Positions 11,391-22,119 are shown, counted from the first letter of the stretch. The stretch is DNA of 64,000 nucleotides from Ahaetulla prasina (GCF_028640845.1 NC_080539.1:107224554-107288553); one strand, 5' to 3'. The notes: generated from the letters alone by a model not told the origin. Numbers and translations: made by a program.

Positions 11391-11642
11391 CTATGTGAAA
11401 TGTATTTCCTTAATTGTGTCCAAAATTATAACGTAACGGTTGGGACTGGTTCTACAGGCATACTTGATTTTCATAAGTTTTCTTCCTGAACCCGAAAAGA
11501 AAGAGAGAAAAAAATTCCTTAAAAACAGAAAAAAGCAATAGCCAGTAAGAAACATATTTCTACCCATTACAACAAACTAACATCTATATACGTTACTACT
11601 ACTATGTACACTAATATAATTTTTTTCTTTCTTTCTATATAG

Positions 11643-11737
11643 GTTCTGGCCTCATTTTAATGATTTGCAGTGGTCAATGTTTGGCTTTTTACCTGTTCAA
11701 GGACAATTTTATTTATCCTGTTCTTGATGATTTCTGA
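11643..11737 (+). CDS. TMEM244: TMEM244 terminal coding exon
   Basis: The acceptor AG at 11641-11642 follows a pyrimidine run (ttttttctttctttctatatag). The first 2 nt complete a Gly codon with the previous exon. The frame reads GSGLILMICSGQCLAFYLF and then KDNFIYPVLDDF, with TGA at 11735-11737. The first part is a membrane helix; the short hydrophilic tail ends in an acidic DDF. Together the three exons encode about 87 residues with three likely membrane segments, a plausible C-terminal two thirds of the protein. No consensus AATAAA was seen in the next 270 bp, so the 3' end is undefined. The gene looks intact in the part visible. Confidence 0.88.
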
Positions 11738-12033
11738 AATATTTTGTTCAGTGTCTCCATTATCTTTTTAACAAAACATGTTTGTATCAGCATGCAATTT
11801 TTAGAAGAGCAGAATCAGAAACACTTCCATTACCTATTATTATTATTCTATTACCTATTGTTATTGGTGCTATTCAGATTTTTGTTTTGATATTCTGTAA
11901 ATGTTCAACTTGTTTTATTTCTAGCTTAATAAGTTTTTTTTCTTGATAAAAGTTGGAAAGAAATATTTAAAGATAGTCTTGCTCCAGCACATAATAATGA
12001 ATTTAATCTGCGATTAATTAATTAATTTGTTTA

Positions 12034-12415
12034 TGTTGTTGTTAGTTGTAAAGTCGTGTCCGACCCACCGCGACCCCATGGACAACATTCTTCCAGGCCT
12101 TCCTGTCCTCTACCATCCTCTGGAGTCCATTTAAACTCATGCCTACTGCTTCAGTGACTCCATCCAGCCACCTCGTTCTCTGTTGTCCCGTTCTTCTTTT
12201 GCCCTCAATCTTTCCCAGCATTAGGCTCTTCTCCAGTGAGTCCTTCTTTCTCATTAGGTGGCCAAAGTATTTCAGTTTCATCTTCAGGATCTGGCCTTCT
12301 AAAGAGCAGTCAGGGTTGATCTCCTCTAGAACTGACTTGTTTGTTCGCCTTGCAGTCCAAGGGACTCGCAGGAGTCTTCTCCAGATTTGTTTATATCCGA
12401 TCATTATTAGTTGTA
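12034..12415 (-). mobile_element. RTE-BovB LINE 3' fragment
   Basis: The minus-strand frame reads LKYFGHLMRKKDSLEKSLML, GKIEGKRRTGQQRTRWLDGV and VVHGVAVGRTRL. This is the highly characteristic C-terminus of the BovB polyprotein, followed by the AACAACAACA-type 3' end. It is 5' truncated. Other fragments are at 16862-17130 and 53596-54140. Confidence 0.95.
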
Positions 12416-12417
12416 TA

Positions 12418-12765
12418 AATAGCTCAAAGCAGTGAACATACCTAATACTAATTCTTCCTTCTGTTTTCCACTGGGTAACAACTCTATGAGGAGAGTTGGG
12501 CTAAGAGAGAATGACTGGCCCAAAGTCACCCAACTGGCTTTTATGCCTAAGGGGGGAAATAGAATTCACAGTTTCTCCATTTTTAGTCTAGGGAAGGGCT
12601 GTCAAACTCCCGGCCCATAGGCCGGATGCGTCACGTGCTGGCCACGCCCATGCCCGGTTTAGCGAAGGGGAAAAAGTCCCAATACATCACATGATGCCGC
12701 CATGACGACGTGAGTTTGACACCCCTGGTCTAGGGCCTTAACCACTAGACCAAATTTATTGATTG
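12418..12765 (-). mobile_element. MIR/CORE-like SINE, interrupted
   Basis: The reverse-oriented phrases CAACTCTATGAGGAGAGTTG, ACTGGCCCAAAGTCACCCAA, and CCTTAACCACTAGACCAAA are typical of an old tRNA-derived SINE of the MIR type. The copy is split at 12594-12727 by a hAT element with a perfect duplication. A related copy lies at 13039-13275. Confidence 0.6.
12594..12727. mobile_element. hAT miniature element (CAGGGGTGTCAAACTC ends)
   Basis: The ends AAGGGCTGTCAAACTC and GAGTTTGACACCCCTG are near-perfect inverted repeats. Perfect 8-bp duplications GTCTAGGG lie at 12586-12593 and 12728-12735. The element is 134 bp and non-coding. Confidence 0.92.
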
Positions 12766-13038
12766 ATTACTATGAATGTTCTCACCATATTTTGGGGGAA
12801 ACATGTTCTGTGACTGTGTGTGGGTGTGTGGGTGAGTGAGTGAGTGGGTGTAGGAAATTAATATTGACAAATCCACATTAGAATGTGTTAGGGGTGTGGC
12901 CACGTTCTAAAGTAAAGATTTTACAATGGTGCAGACCTTTACCTCAGCCATTAAAATATATATTAATTTATATGTTAGGTCTCTCCACCTTACTATATAA
13001 GTAATAATTAATAAAACTGTGATGATATCTCATATATT

Positions 13039-13275
13039 ATTTATTTATTTATTTACTTTATTTTTTATCCCACTTTTATTATTTTTTTAAATAATTCAAG
13101 GTGGTAAACATACACAATACTCCTTCCTCCTCATATTTTCCCAATGGGTTGGGGAATGAGGGAGAGGGGGAGAGAGACTGGCTCAAGTCAACCAGCTGAT
13201 TTACATGCCTATGGCGAGACTAGAACTCAAAATTTCCCAGTTTCTAGCCTGGTACCTTAAGCACTAGACCAAAAA
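13039..13275 (-). mobile_element. MIR/CORE-like SINE with (TTTA)n edge
   Basis: TATTTATTTA, then TTATCCCACTTTTATTA, AATAATTCAAGGTGGTAAAC, ACTGGCTCAAGTCAACCAGC and CCTTAAGCACTAGACCAAA. It has the same layout as 12418 but is more complete at its left end. Confidence 0.6.
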
Positions 13276-13870
13276 CTATAGTTCAGGTGTAAACCATATG
13301 CTCTACATTCAAAACATTCACATTCAATCTCTTTTAATCATATTTTAAAAGAATTAAATTAAAAAAAATAAAGGAATGAATTATTAGAAATTGAAAAAAC
13401 TCTACCTAAGCTATTGGAGATCAGTGCTAAATAGAATATATTGGACATTGCAGACATTTAACCTGGGAAAAGAAAACACCACATTCTACAGATTTCGAAA
13501 AATCTTGTGGAAACGGGCACAATCTAGCCAAATAAGCAATTTATTACATTGTTAAAACAATCAATATTATTCACAGTTTATTTTTCCCATTAGTGAATCC
13601 AAAGCAATTATGCATTTATATTTATAGTGTTATTCACTTTTTCCTTTCCTTATGGGGACACTTCAAGTAACTTATAAAATCTAAGAGCGATCAAAATAGC
13701 AGTAAGAATTCACAATAATTATACCATAAAACATGCAATAGGCATTATATTAATTGGAAAAAGCACCTGCTCCCAAATGTATAACAAAATCAGGAATGAG
13801 AAAAGTGTTTTCCAGAACTGAAGAATTTTGTAACAGCAATTGATAAGCAACTATTATAGTCCACATAAGG

Positions 13871-14262
13871 CAGGAGGGTCAAACTCAAGGCCCGGAGGCT
13901 GGCTCTGGCCCACAGGGTACTTAGATCTGGCCCATGAGCCCACCCTGGAAACAGCAAAGGACTGGCCCGTGGTGCCCCTGACAGTGAAACTGGAGCTTGG
14001 GAGGACCATGCGTAGCCCGTCCAGGTTCCATTTTTGGCTGAGATAGCCTCCTGCAGACCTCTGCCAGCAAAAATGGAGCCCAGGTGGGCCATGCCTGGCA
14101 GAGGGCTGCAGGAGGCCAACACGGCCAAAAATGAAGTCTTGATGAGTGATGGTGAGCTGGCCACGCCCACCCTGCCCATGCCCTCGGCCACACACACACG
14201 GCCTTCCAAGGTCAAACACAACCCTGATGCGGCCCTCAATGAAATCGAGTTTGACACCCCTG
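13871..14262. mobile_element. hAT non-autonomous element, 392 bp
   Basis: The ends CAGGAGGGTCAAACTC and GAGTTTGACACCCCTG are inverted repeats. Flanking 8-mers ACATAAGG (13863-13870) and GCATATGG (14263-14270) match 6 of 8. The GC-rich interior gives long but meaningless overlapping frames on both strands, including one of 200 codons. Confidence 0.8.
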
Positions 14263-14429
14263 GCATATGGGTTGCAATGCAAAAAGCTATAAAGAAGCAA
14301 CTTTGGCTGGATGTAGAGTATAGGTGTGCAAAAGAAAGCAAGGCTGTTGAACATTTATATACAAAGGGAAATCCCTCAGGCATTTTTGGCATGGAAAGCT
14401 AAATCTGAATTTTGCTTTCTAAGGAATAA

Positions 14430-14605
14430 TTAAAGGACTAGGGAGGCAGGGCGTTTGGTATCTTTGAGTCATTGTTGACTCTTTAATCAATTCCTGCGGT
14501 TTTTCCTGGTAAGATTTTAGAAATGGTCTGCCATTGCTAAGCAAGATGGGACTAGAACTCACAATCTCCTGGTTTCTAGCCTGATGCCTTAACATCAATC
14601 TGGCT
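14430..14605. repeat. Possible decayed SINE
   Basis: GATGGGACTAGAACTCACAA and CTCCTGGTTTCTAGCCTGATG followed by CCTTAACATC resemble the MIR-like copies nearby. The left part is not assignable. Confidence 0.35.
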
Positions 14606-14643
14606 CTCAGTTAAAGAAATACAAGATCTCTTATATATGACTC

Positions 14644-14760
14644 ATGGCCCCTGGGTCAGATGTGTCATGCGCTGGCCACCCCCAACTCTGGTTTAGCAAA
14701 GAGGAAAAAAGGAATACATCACATGACGACAACATGACGATGTGAGTTTGACACCCCTGA
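14644..14760. mobile_element. hAT miniature element, left end damaged
   Basis: Its interior (GCTGGCCAC, GGTTTAGCAAAGAGG, TACATCACATGACGACAACA) and right end GAGTTTGACACCCCTG match the element at 12594. The left inverted repeat is lost. Confidence 0.7.
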
Positions 14761-15545
14761 TTTATATTATTCAAAGAGGCCTTTAAAAAAAAAAGATAGA
14801 AATTCAAACAAATAAGTATATAACAAGTGTATCAAACTTGTATTATATAGACAAATATAAGGAGCTATGGCTCAGTGGACCACAATTCATTTAATAGATA
14901 AATGATTCACAAACACACATACATACATAAATAAATAAAAGATTTTAGATAGTCAAAAAATGCTTGCAAACAGTATGAAGGATAATATTCAGAACCATTT
15001 TTAAAACTGATATAATTCTTCATCAGATGTGTTTGACATAGGTCAATTTATAACCTTTTAAAACTTGCTTTTTAAATAATAAATGCCCTACTGGATAATC
15101 AAAATGTCTCAATTTTATTATACACAGAAATCCGGCCTTTTAAAAACCATTCAATTTAACTGTAGAGTACTTAATAATATGTTAAAGGTCCAATAAAATA
15201 CAGGAATTAAATATGTATCTGAACTTTTCTTTATATATATATAAAATGCCAGGTAAACATAGAATCCTATCTATTCGTTCCCTGAAAATAAAATGGGTCA
15301 GTAATTTAATTACAAAAGACTTTGACCTTAAAAACAACCCATCTAATTATAGTTAGTTAGAAGAATCCATTGACCTTGAGGTCAACCTATCTGCCTGCAG
15401 CAGAGTGCTGTTAGGATTAATGAAGATATGTTGTTTATTACTTTGAGCTCTTAATTAATGCGTGTAGAACTTTAGTACTTTGGGATATGTATCTGGACTG
15501 CAAAATCCCAATTGACCATTCGCTTGTATGATATCTTGTCATTTA

Positions 15546-16024
15546 GAATAGAATAGAATAAAATAGAATAGAATAGAATAGAATAGAATAGAATTTTATT
15601 GGCCAAGTGTGATTGGACACACAAGGAATTTGTCTTGGTGCATATGCTCTCGGTGTACATAAAAGAAAAGATACGTTCATCAAGGTACAACATTTACAAC
15701 ACAATTGATGATCAATATATCAATATAAATCGTAAGGATTGCCAGCAACAAGTTACAGTCATACAGTCATAAGTGGAAAGAGGTTGATGATGGGAACTAT
15801 GAGAAGATTAATAGTAGTGCAGATTCAGTAAATAGTTTGACAGTGTTGATGGAATTATTTGTTTAGCAGAGTGATGGCCTTTGGGAAAAAACTGTTCTTG
15901 TGTCTAGTTGTTCTGGTGTGCAGTGCTCTATAGCGTCGTTTTGAGGGTAGGAGTTGAAACAGTTTATATCCAGGATGCGAGGGGTCTGTAAATATTTTCA
16001 TGGCCTTCTTCTTCCATTTGAAAT
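15546..16024 (-). mobile_element. CR1-group LINE 3' end with (CTATT)n tail
   Basis: The 3' end faces left and finishes in about ten AATAG units (15546-15595). Next come ATTTTATTGGCCAAGTGTGA and AATTTGTCTTGGTGC, then the body ending with GTTTATATCCAGGATG. The same family, longer, occurs at 62342-64000, where it is attached to reverse-transcriptase frames. Snake CR1 3' ends of this type are known to seed pentanucleotide microsatellites. Confidence 0.85.
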
Positions 16025-16861
16025 GGAACTAAACAAGAACAGAAGACAGGAAATGGCGCATATAACTATGTACATAATTCCAATTATTTGTCCCACAATT
16101 TAAATATGTATGTAGTTTTACAGACCTTTAATTGATTAGATTATTGCTCAAGTTAATCTACCAGTTAAGCAGGTATTTATTTTTTAGCAAGAGCATCTTT
16201 ATTTTTTAATCAGCAACTTCACTAGCATTGCTGTGTAGACTCAGAGCTGATATTGCTTTCAAATTCCAGTTTTAACATGAGAAGTGTAAATATTGTACTT
16301 TAGCTAATATGCAGCCAATGATTTAATACATTTAACAGCTAAGAACTATAGAAGCAGTCACAGTGATCATCTAGTCCAATTCTCACCAATATGTAGGAAA
16401 ATCAATTAAATTATTTTTGAGAGATGGCATGCAAACTTTTCTTCATTGTTGTTACTGGATATGTAAATTTAATAACACCTTAAAGGTTGCACTTGAGAAT
16501 AAATGTGAAAACAGTGAAAAAGTATAAATTTTTATCAACATAAATAAGAATGTTTCAAGTCAAATTACAAAGGGACAAGAGAATTCTTGAATGGACCATT
16601 TTCATAAAATACATGTACTCTCTATGATCATGGAACAGTCATTAAAAAGCAGATCTTGAGCAGATATCAAACTTTGATGAATGATCATGACACGTTCTGG
16701 AGTGTTGAGATAACCCAGTAATCCATCTGAGATAATCCAGCATTTCTTGAGAGCTGGAGAGAAGACCAAAGTACCATCTTTTACTCCAGCAACATTCATC
16801 TTTAAACAAGAAGGGATTCTTTATGGAAGATCTGAAAGATTAAGAAAGAGAATATGAAATG

Positions 16862-17130
16862 GTCGTGATCCTGAAGATGAAACTGAAATACTTTGGCCAC
16901 CTAATGAGAAGGAAGGACTCACTGGAGAAGAGCCTAATGCTGGGAAAGATTGAGGGCAAAAGAAGAACGGGACGACAGAGAATGAGGTGGCTGGATGGAG
17001 TCACTGAAGCAGTAGGCATGAGTTTAAATGGACTCCAGAGGATGGTAGAGGACAGGAACGCATGGAGGAACGTTGTCCATGGGGTCGCGATGGGTCGGAC
17101 ACGACTTCGCAACTAACAACAACAACAATA
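16862..17130 (+). mobile_element. RTE-BovB LINE 3' fragment
   Basis: The plus-strand frame MKLKYFGHLMRRKDSLEKSL and onwards to VVHGVAMGRTRLRN is the BovB C-terminus. It ends in ACTAACAACAACAACAA. It is 5' truncated at 16862. Confidence 0.95.
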
Positions 17131-18621
17131 TGTACAAGAACTCGCCAGTCTTATTAGGTGGTATTCACTGAGCTTGGTCTGATGCTGTATAAAAGATTCC
17201 TAATTCTGTAACAGAGAACAAAACTCTCTGGTAATCTATTAGAAACTGTGTATGCGTTCATATGTTTTAACAATTAAAATATATTTTATTTTGGATCTAA
17301 TTTTCCTTATTAAAAATAACCTTATGTTAAAACATATATTAGATTTTTTTAAAACCAAAATTCAAGTACAAATGGAGCTTGGTTCTTTCTTGGTACAAAT
17401 AGTTATTTCAAGAAGAGGGATTAGACTTAAAACCTTGTATAATCATGATTAATTATCAGTTCCACAGTAAAGCCTTGTTAAATACAAAAGGCTAATTTGA
17501 CACATGTTTACTATGGCCCTTTAAAGACTCTTCCAATGTTTAGGGATTTATATGTGTGTTCATAGAAAAGCCCTACTTCTTTCTTTCCTCTCTTTCCAGT
17601 ATGGGATCAAGAGAGGCTCTAGGACTTCCATGAACTTTATTATTAGGGTTTGGCAAAAATTCTCTAAAGTCACTCCACTCTGCACTGGAGAAAATACTCA
17701 ACGATGATACAATTGTCAGCAGTTAAAGATGTGAGAAGTAAAAACAAGAATCAGCATCTGTGAGAAAGGCATACTATATGGAATGGGAAATGCTCTGCTC
17801 AAAGCCACTCCAGAGATTGTGCCCAATGACAAACTGTTTTAATGCCATATTCGCCATTCTCTAGCTATCAAAGTGCTGTGCGGTTTCATGTAGCACAATA
17901 GAAACTATTATAGAAGCATATCAGTTGCTGTAAAGATCTTTACATCACTAATATAGCTCTGTTACAGTATGGACAACATAGTATTACATAAGTCTATGCA
18001 AACTGGTTCTCTATTCTCTAGGATTCTGTTACTAATTCCGATTATTACAACTGTCAGTCTAAAATAAGGTTATATTTATATTTGTTGCAATAACTGAGAA
18101 TAGAAATCTAATCAATCAATAGGCATTAGACAGAATGTGATAGATGAGCTAGGCAAATTATTTGCTCTGGGAATTCTGATATTATTTTGGGTAGCAAATA
18201 CCATTTTATTAAAAATTGTTTTGAAGCAATATAGGTGTATATGCTCTCAGTGTATATCTTTGGTGTATATGCTCTCAGTGTATATAAAAAGACAAGATAT
18301 TTTTGTCAAGAATCATAAGTATTTCTTATAAATAAGAAATAAAAAAATAAAAAAAATAATTATTTAAAAAAAATAAATAAATTAAATAAGGAATTTCTTC
18401 TTGTTATAACTAACAAACCATGCATATTTATAGTATACATAAGTATAATTTCTCAATTTTTCTGTAGATTATGCAACACTATTTCATTTCTACCTTTCTG
18501 CATTCAAGCATAAGTCTTTCATGTATTAGTGCAATCTGTATTAATAAAAATGATCATTTATGGGGAAATAAGAAAAACAGTATTTGAAACAGTATTTATT
18601 AGACTATCAATAATAGATTAA

Positions 18622-18767
18622 TACACACACACACACACATATATATACACATACATACATACATACATATACATATATGTAGGTCTTTGGTTATTCGGGT
18701 ACACTAAAATTTTATGTGGGAGAAAACCCGAATAACCAAAGACCTACATACAAACACCCGCGAAAAC

Positions 18768-18820
<53 letters not shown>

Positions 18821-18850
18821 TATATACATATACATATATATATATATTGC
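18622..18850 (+). mobile_element. Penelope-like element terminus as a hairpin inside (CA)n
   Basis: The arm 18677-18701 (GTAGGTCTTTGGTTATTCGG) is inverted at 18724-18751, with about 25 nt between. The right arm continues through ACACCCGCGAAAACCTCAG, the same terminal sequence as the left end of the element at 9927. (AC)n/(TA)n runs flank both sides (18622-18676 and 18774-18850). No coding part remains. Confidence 0.7.
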
Positions 18851-19250
18851 AATAATATACTAATTTCAACAATCGGCTTGAGAAATATCATGGCCATAAC
18901 AGATTCCTGTTATGAATAGACAACTTTCAGGTATCCTTAGTGAAATATTACATACAGTATTAATAGTAACCTAATTTACAGCAAATTATGCTATGAAATT
19001 AAATTATCATTAGCCACAGTGCTTGTTTAGTGTTTTCATTTCAGATTGAAAACCTATATAATTATCCATATGGCCAGCTATTAGCTAAGTCTTTAAGGTT
19101 TACCCTTTCTCTTTGTTAACTAATTACAGCTATTTCTCCTTCTGTTATCTTTTTATTTTTCATCAGAATTTTTTAAAAAAAATCTTTAATACAGCTAGAA
19201 GTGTGACAGTAGAGAATAGAGATTCTGGTGTCTTCTGATAGCTACATAAC

Positions 19251-19258
19251 TTTCTTTT

Positions 19259-19298
<40 letters not shown>

Positions 19299-19708
19299 TT
19301 TTTCTTTCTTTCTTTCTTTTGTCATACAGTATATATAAGCATAAGCATGTAATAACTATACAATATAAAGTATATATATAAGTATGAGTATGTAATAACT
19401 ATAATAATTGGATATAACGAAAGGAAACAATAGGACAGGAACGGTAGGCACGCTTGTGCTCTTATGCACGCCCCTTACAGACCTCTTAGAAATGGGGTGA
19501 GGTCAATAGTAGACAGTTTTTGGTTTGGGGATTTGGGGAAGAGACCACAGAGTCAGGTAGTTTATTCAAGTATTAACAACTCTGTTACTGAAATCATATT
19601 TTCTGCAATCAAGATTGGAGCGGTTAACATTAAGCTTAAATCTATTGTGTGCTCGTGTATTGTTGCAATTGAAGCTGAAGTAGTCTTCGACAGGAAGGAC
19701 ATTGTAAT
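19251..19708 (-). mobile_element. LINE 3' end with (CTTT)n edge, interrupted by an LTR
   Basis: The minus-strand frame contains FKLNVNRSNLDCRKYDFSNR, a LINE polyprotein C-terminus, better preserved in a second copy at 39262-39615 (NAWNTLPDSVV). The tail is a TTTC tract (19251-19320). The element resumes at 20430 (AGATGATTTTATG) after the inserted LTR; the copy at 39585 shows the uninterrupted sequence across this point. Confidence 0.8.
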
Positions 19709-20424
19709 TGTTGTGGCTCCAGCCCCCCCTCTCCTGGGCCTGGCCCCCTGCCAGAGAGTGACCCAGAGAATGAGGGGGAAGGGCCATCAGAGCTTCCTTC
19801 TGCGGGGCTGGCTTCCCTGGCTCAGCTCCAGGAGCCAGAGGCAGGCCAAGTGGAAGAGGTGACAAGGCCTCTGTCTCCTGTATTTCCTCTCGCCCAGGAA
19901 ACGCTTCCAGACCCAGCTGAAGACAATCAGTCCTGGTTAGATCCCAGGTTTCGTAGAAAAGAGAGGCGGGAACAACATAAGCAGGAGTGGGGAAGGCCTA
20001 GAAAGTGCTGAGTCATGGAACCACACCCCACAGGGCAGGGCTGGGCAACTATGGCCCCTTTATGACCTATGGACTTCAACTCCCAGAATTCCTGAGCCAG
20101 CATGCTGGCTCAGGAATTCTGGGAGTTGAAGTCCATAGGTCATAAAGGGGCCATAGTTGCCCAGCCCTGCCACAGGGTATAAAAGCAGGAGGGGCTGCTA
20201 TACTGCTTCGTGACGAACAAATCAAACTGCCTGGCGAGAACTTGAGTTGAAGTGCTGTTTATTCCCGAGTTCCTGGTTGACACGCCGGCATCAAGAAAGA
20301 TAACAGAAAAACCTTGGCAGATGCTCGCTGGGTTGCTGCCAGAGCTGATAGCTGCCGTGGACTCAATTGTCAGCTAATTGAGTCATTTCTCGTGCCTCCC
20401 GGACTGAGGTGGGGGGACAGAACA
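19709..20424 (+). mobile_element. Solo LTR (716 bp) carrying an open frame and a nested MITE
   Basis: It has TG...CA ends (TGTTGTGGCTCC...GGGGACAGAACA) and perfect 5-bp duplications GTAAT at 19704-19708 and 20425-20429. A TATA motif (GGTATAAAAG) lies at 20175-20184. From its first base to 20011 one frame stays open for about 100 codons (PESDPENEGEGPSELPSAG, later DPRFRRKERREQHKQEW) and stops at TGA. A 134-bp palindromic hAT element is inserted just before the TATA motif. No internal retroelement region flanks it. Confidence 0.82.
20036..20169. mobile_element. Perfect palindromic hAT MITE
   Basis: Two 67-bp arms are exact reverse complements meeting at CA/TG (20102/20103) with no spacer. The ends are CAGGGCTGGG and CCCAGCCCTG. 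Perfect 8-bp duplications CCACAGGG lie at 20028-20035 and 20170-20177. The arm sequence (GACTTCAACTCCCAGAATTC) is shared, in part, with the fragment at 55676-55752. Confidence 0.95.
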
Positions 20425-20769
20425 GTAATAGATGATTTTATGAGTTAAACTCATTTGAATTTCCTTGGGAGTAGCATTTCATGTTTAGCTTCTACTTCAC
20501 CTACAAAGAATAATCCATAATTACGGACAAAGTTTATGAATGAATTCATATAGATAACAATTATTTCACTTTCCTTTTTGGGCTCACAGTTCCATGCAAA
20601 TGAGTGAAGACAGCACCATGCAAACTGAAAGTTGTTTGTGGCAGAGAAAGGTATATAATTGGAACATCAGTCTGTTACACAGCAACAAATGGTACAAAAA
20701 CTATATTTGAAAAAAAAAATCCAGATATCTTTAATGTATACACATAGGAGGTGCACTGAATTCAGATAA

Positions 20770-21075
20770 AAAGGTAAAGGTAGAGGTTTCCCCTGTCCAG
20801 TCGTGTCTGACTCTAGGGATGGTGGTCATCAGTGTTTCCTCACCAAGGGAATCAGCATAATCCGAAAACATTTCAGATGTTGTGGCCTGAATGACTATGT
20901 TGCAAGGAACATAGAATGTGGTTACCTTCTAAATGGTACCGATTTATGTACTTGCATTTGCATGCTTTCAAACTGCTGGGTGGGCAGGAGCTGGGGCAAA
21001 TAACAGGAGCTCACCTCCTCCTGCGGTGCTTGGGTCTTGAACTGGGCTGTCAGCTTTCCAGCTGACAAGCTCAGT
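20770..21075 (-). mobile_element. Sauria-type SINE, diverged
   Basis: In reverse orientation it shows the 3' tail AAGGTAAAGG...TTTCCCCTGTCC, GTCGTGTCTGACTCTAGGG, then TTTGCATGCTTTCAAACTGC, GGCAGGAGCTGGGGC and AGGAGCTCACCTCC. These are the canonical blocks of this lizard/snake tRNA SINE, whose tail matches BovB. Confidence 0.75.
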
Positions 21076-21107
21076 TTAATTAGCCATCGCACTCCATATA
21101 CATTCTT

Positions 21108-21250
21108 CAGATCTGAAGAAACTTCTTGGATTAGAAGTGAAACATCTTCAAAGAAAAAAACAGAAAGTCCAGTTTTGTCTTGGAAAAAAAGAAAGAAAAA
21201 CAAGCACCGTTGGGACAACCATGACCTGGATGACTGAGAATGTCCATAGA
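21108..21250 (+). mobile_element. Penelope-like terminal arm with hammerhead-like core
   Basis: CTGAAGA, A, stem ACTTCT / loop TGGATT / stem AGAAGT, GAAA, CATC lie at about 21115-21150. The arm continues with AAAGTCCAGTTTTG, AAGCACCGTTGGGACAACC, and ATGACCTGGATGACTGAG. The same arm recurs as inverted pairs at 21577-21819 and 34335-34565. The Penelope-like assignment rests on the shared RNA-like module; no coding sequence is attached. Confidence 0.5.
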
Positions 21251-21576
21251 CATTGTTCAAAATATAAATTCTAAGGCTATGAGCAGGACCAAGACTATTA
21301 ATGGAATCCCTTGCAAAAAACAAAAATATGATTGCCAAAAGATTGCTGGTTGGAAGTCCTATGCAGATCTCGTAGGATCAAATCCAAAACTTTTACAAAG
21401 ACACACACTGGCTCTCAAATAGTTTTACCATGTCTCACTTTTGCCTATGCTTTGATCTGACGTAGAGTTTGGGGTGGAGTAGCCTTTGCCCCCCTTCTAA
21501 ACCATATCATCCAATATCATATGGTGCCACCGTGGAGACTTCAGCAACAGGCCAAATTCACATCCCCTTAAAAGTC

Positions 21577-21819
21577 TGTAGAGATTCTCAGTCATCCAGG
21601 TCATGGTTGTCCCAAAGGTGCTTTTTCAGGAGGCAACTGGACTTTGTTTTTTCTTTGAAGATGTTTCACTTCTCATCCAAGAAATTTCTTCAGCTCTGAC
21701 TTCTGTTCCACACCTTCCAAGTCAGAGCTGAAGAAGCATCTTGGATGAAAAGCGAAAGATCTTCAACGAAAAAACCGGAAAGTCCAGTTACCTCCTCAAA
21801 AAGCACCTTTGTGGGGGGT
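21577..21819. mobile_element. Head-to-head inverted pair of the same arm
   Basis: The left arm in minus orientation (GATTCTCAGTCATCCAGGTC through GAAATTTCTTCAG) and the right arm in plus orientation (CTGAAGAAGCATCTTGGATG through AAGCACCTTTG) meet around a perfect short hairpin (AGCTCTGACTT / AAGTCAGAGCT). Each arm carries its own CTGAAGA-stem-GAAA module. The right arm is cut short before the hAT element at 21828. Confidence 0.65.
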
Positions 21820-21827
21820 GTCACATC

Positions 21828-22119
21828 CAGAGGTGGGTTTCAGCAGGTTCTGACCAGTTCTGGAGAACCGGTAGTGGAAATTTTGAGTAGTTCGGCAAAC
21901 CGGTAGAAAAATTCTGACTGTCCCTGTCCCCATCTATTCTCTGCCTCCCAATTTCCAGCTGATCAGTAGGAAATGGGGATTTTGCAGTAATTTCCCCTGG
22001 AGTGGGATGGGAATGGAGATTTTACAGTATCTTTCCCAAGCCACGCCCACCAAGCCATGCCACACCCACCAAGCCACACCCACAGAACCGGTAGTAAAAA
22101 AATTTGAAACCCACCACTG
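21828..22119. mobile_element. hAT non-autonomous element, 292 bp
   Basis: The ends CAGAGGTGGGTTTC and GAAACCCACCACTG are inverted repeats. Perfect duplications GTCACATC lie at 21820-21827 and 22120-22127. An internal CACACCCACCAAGCC repeat and ACCGGTAGT blocks are shared with copies at 25108 and 38349. Confidence 0.93.

Noticed and set aside
13790..14392. 200-codon minus-strand frame with overlapping long frames on both strands
   Set aside because: It lies over a GC-rich hAT element with inverted ends; several frames are open at once and none resembles a protein family.
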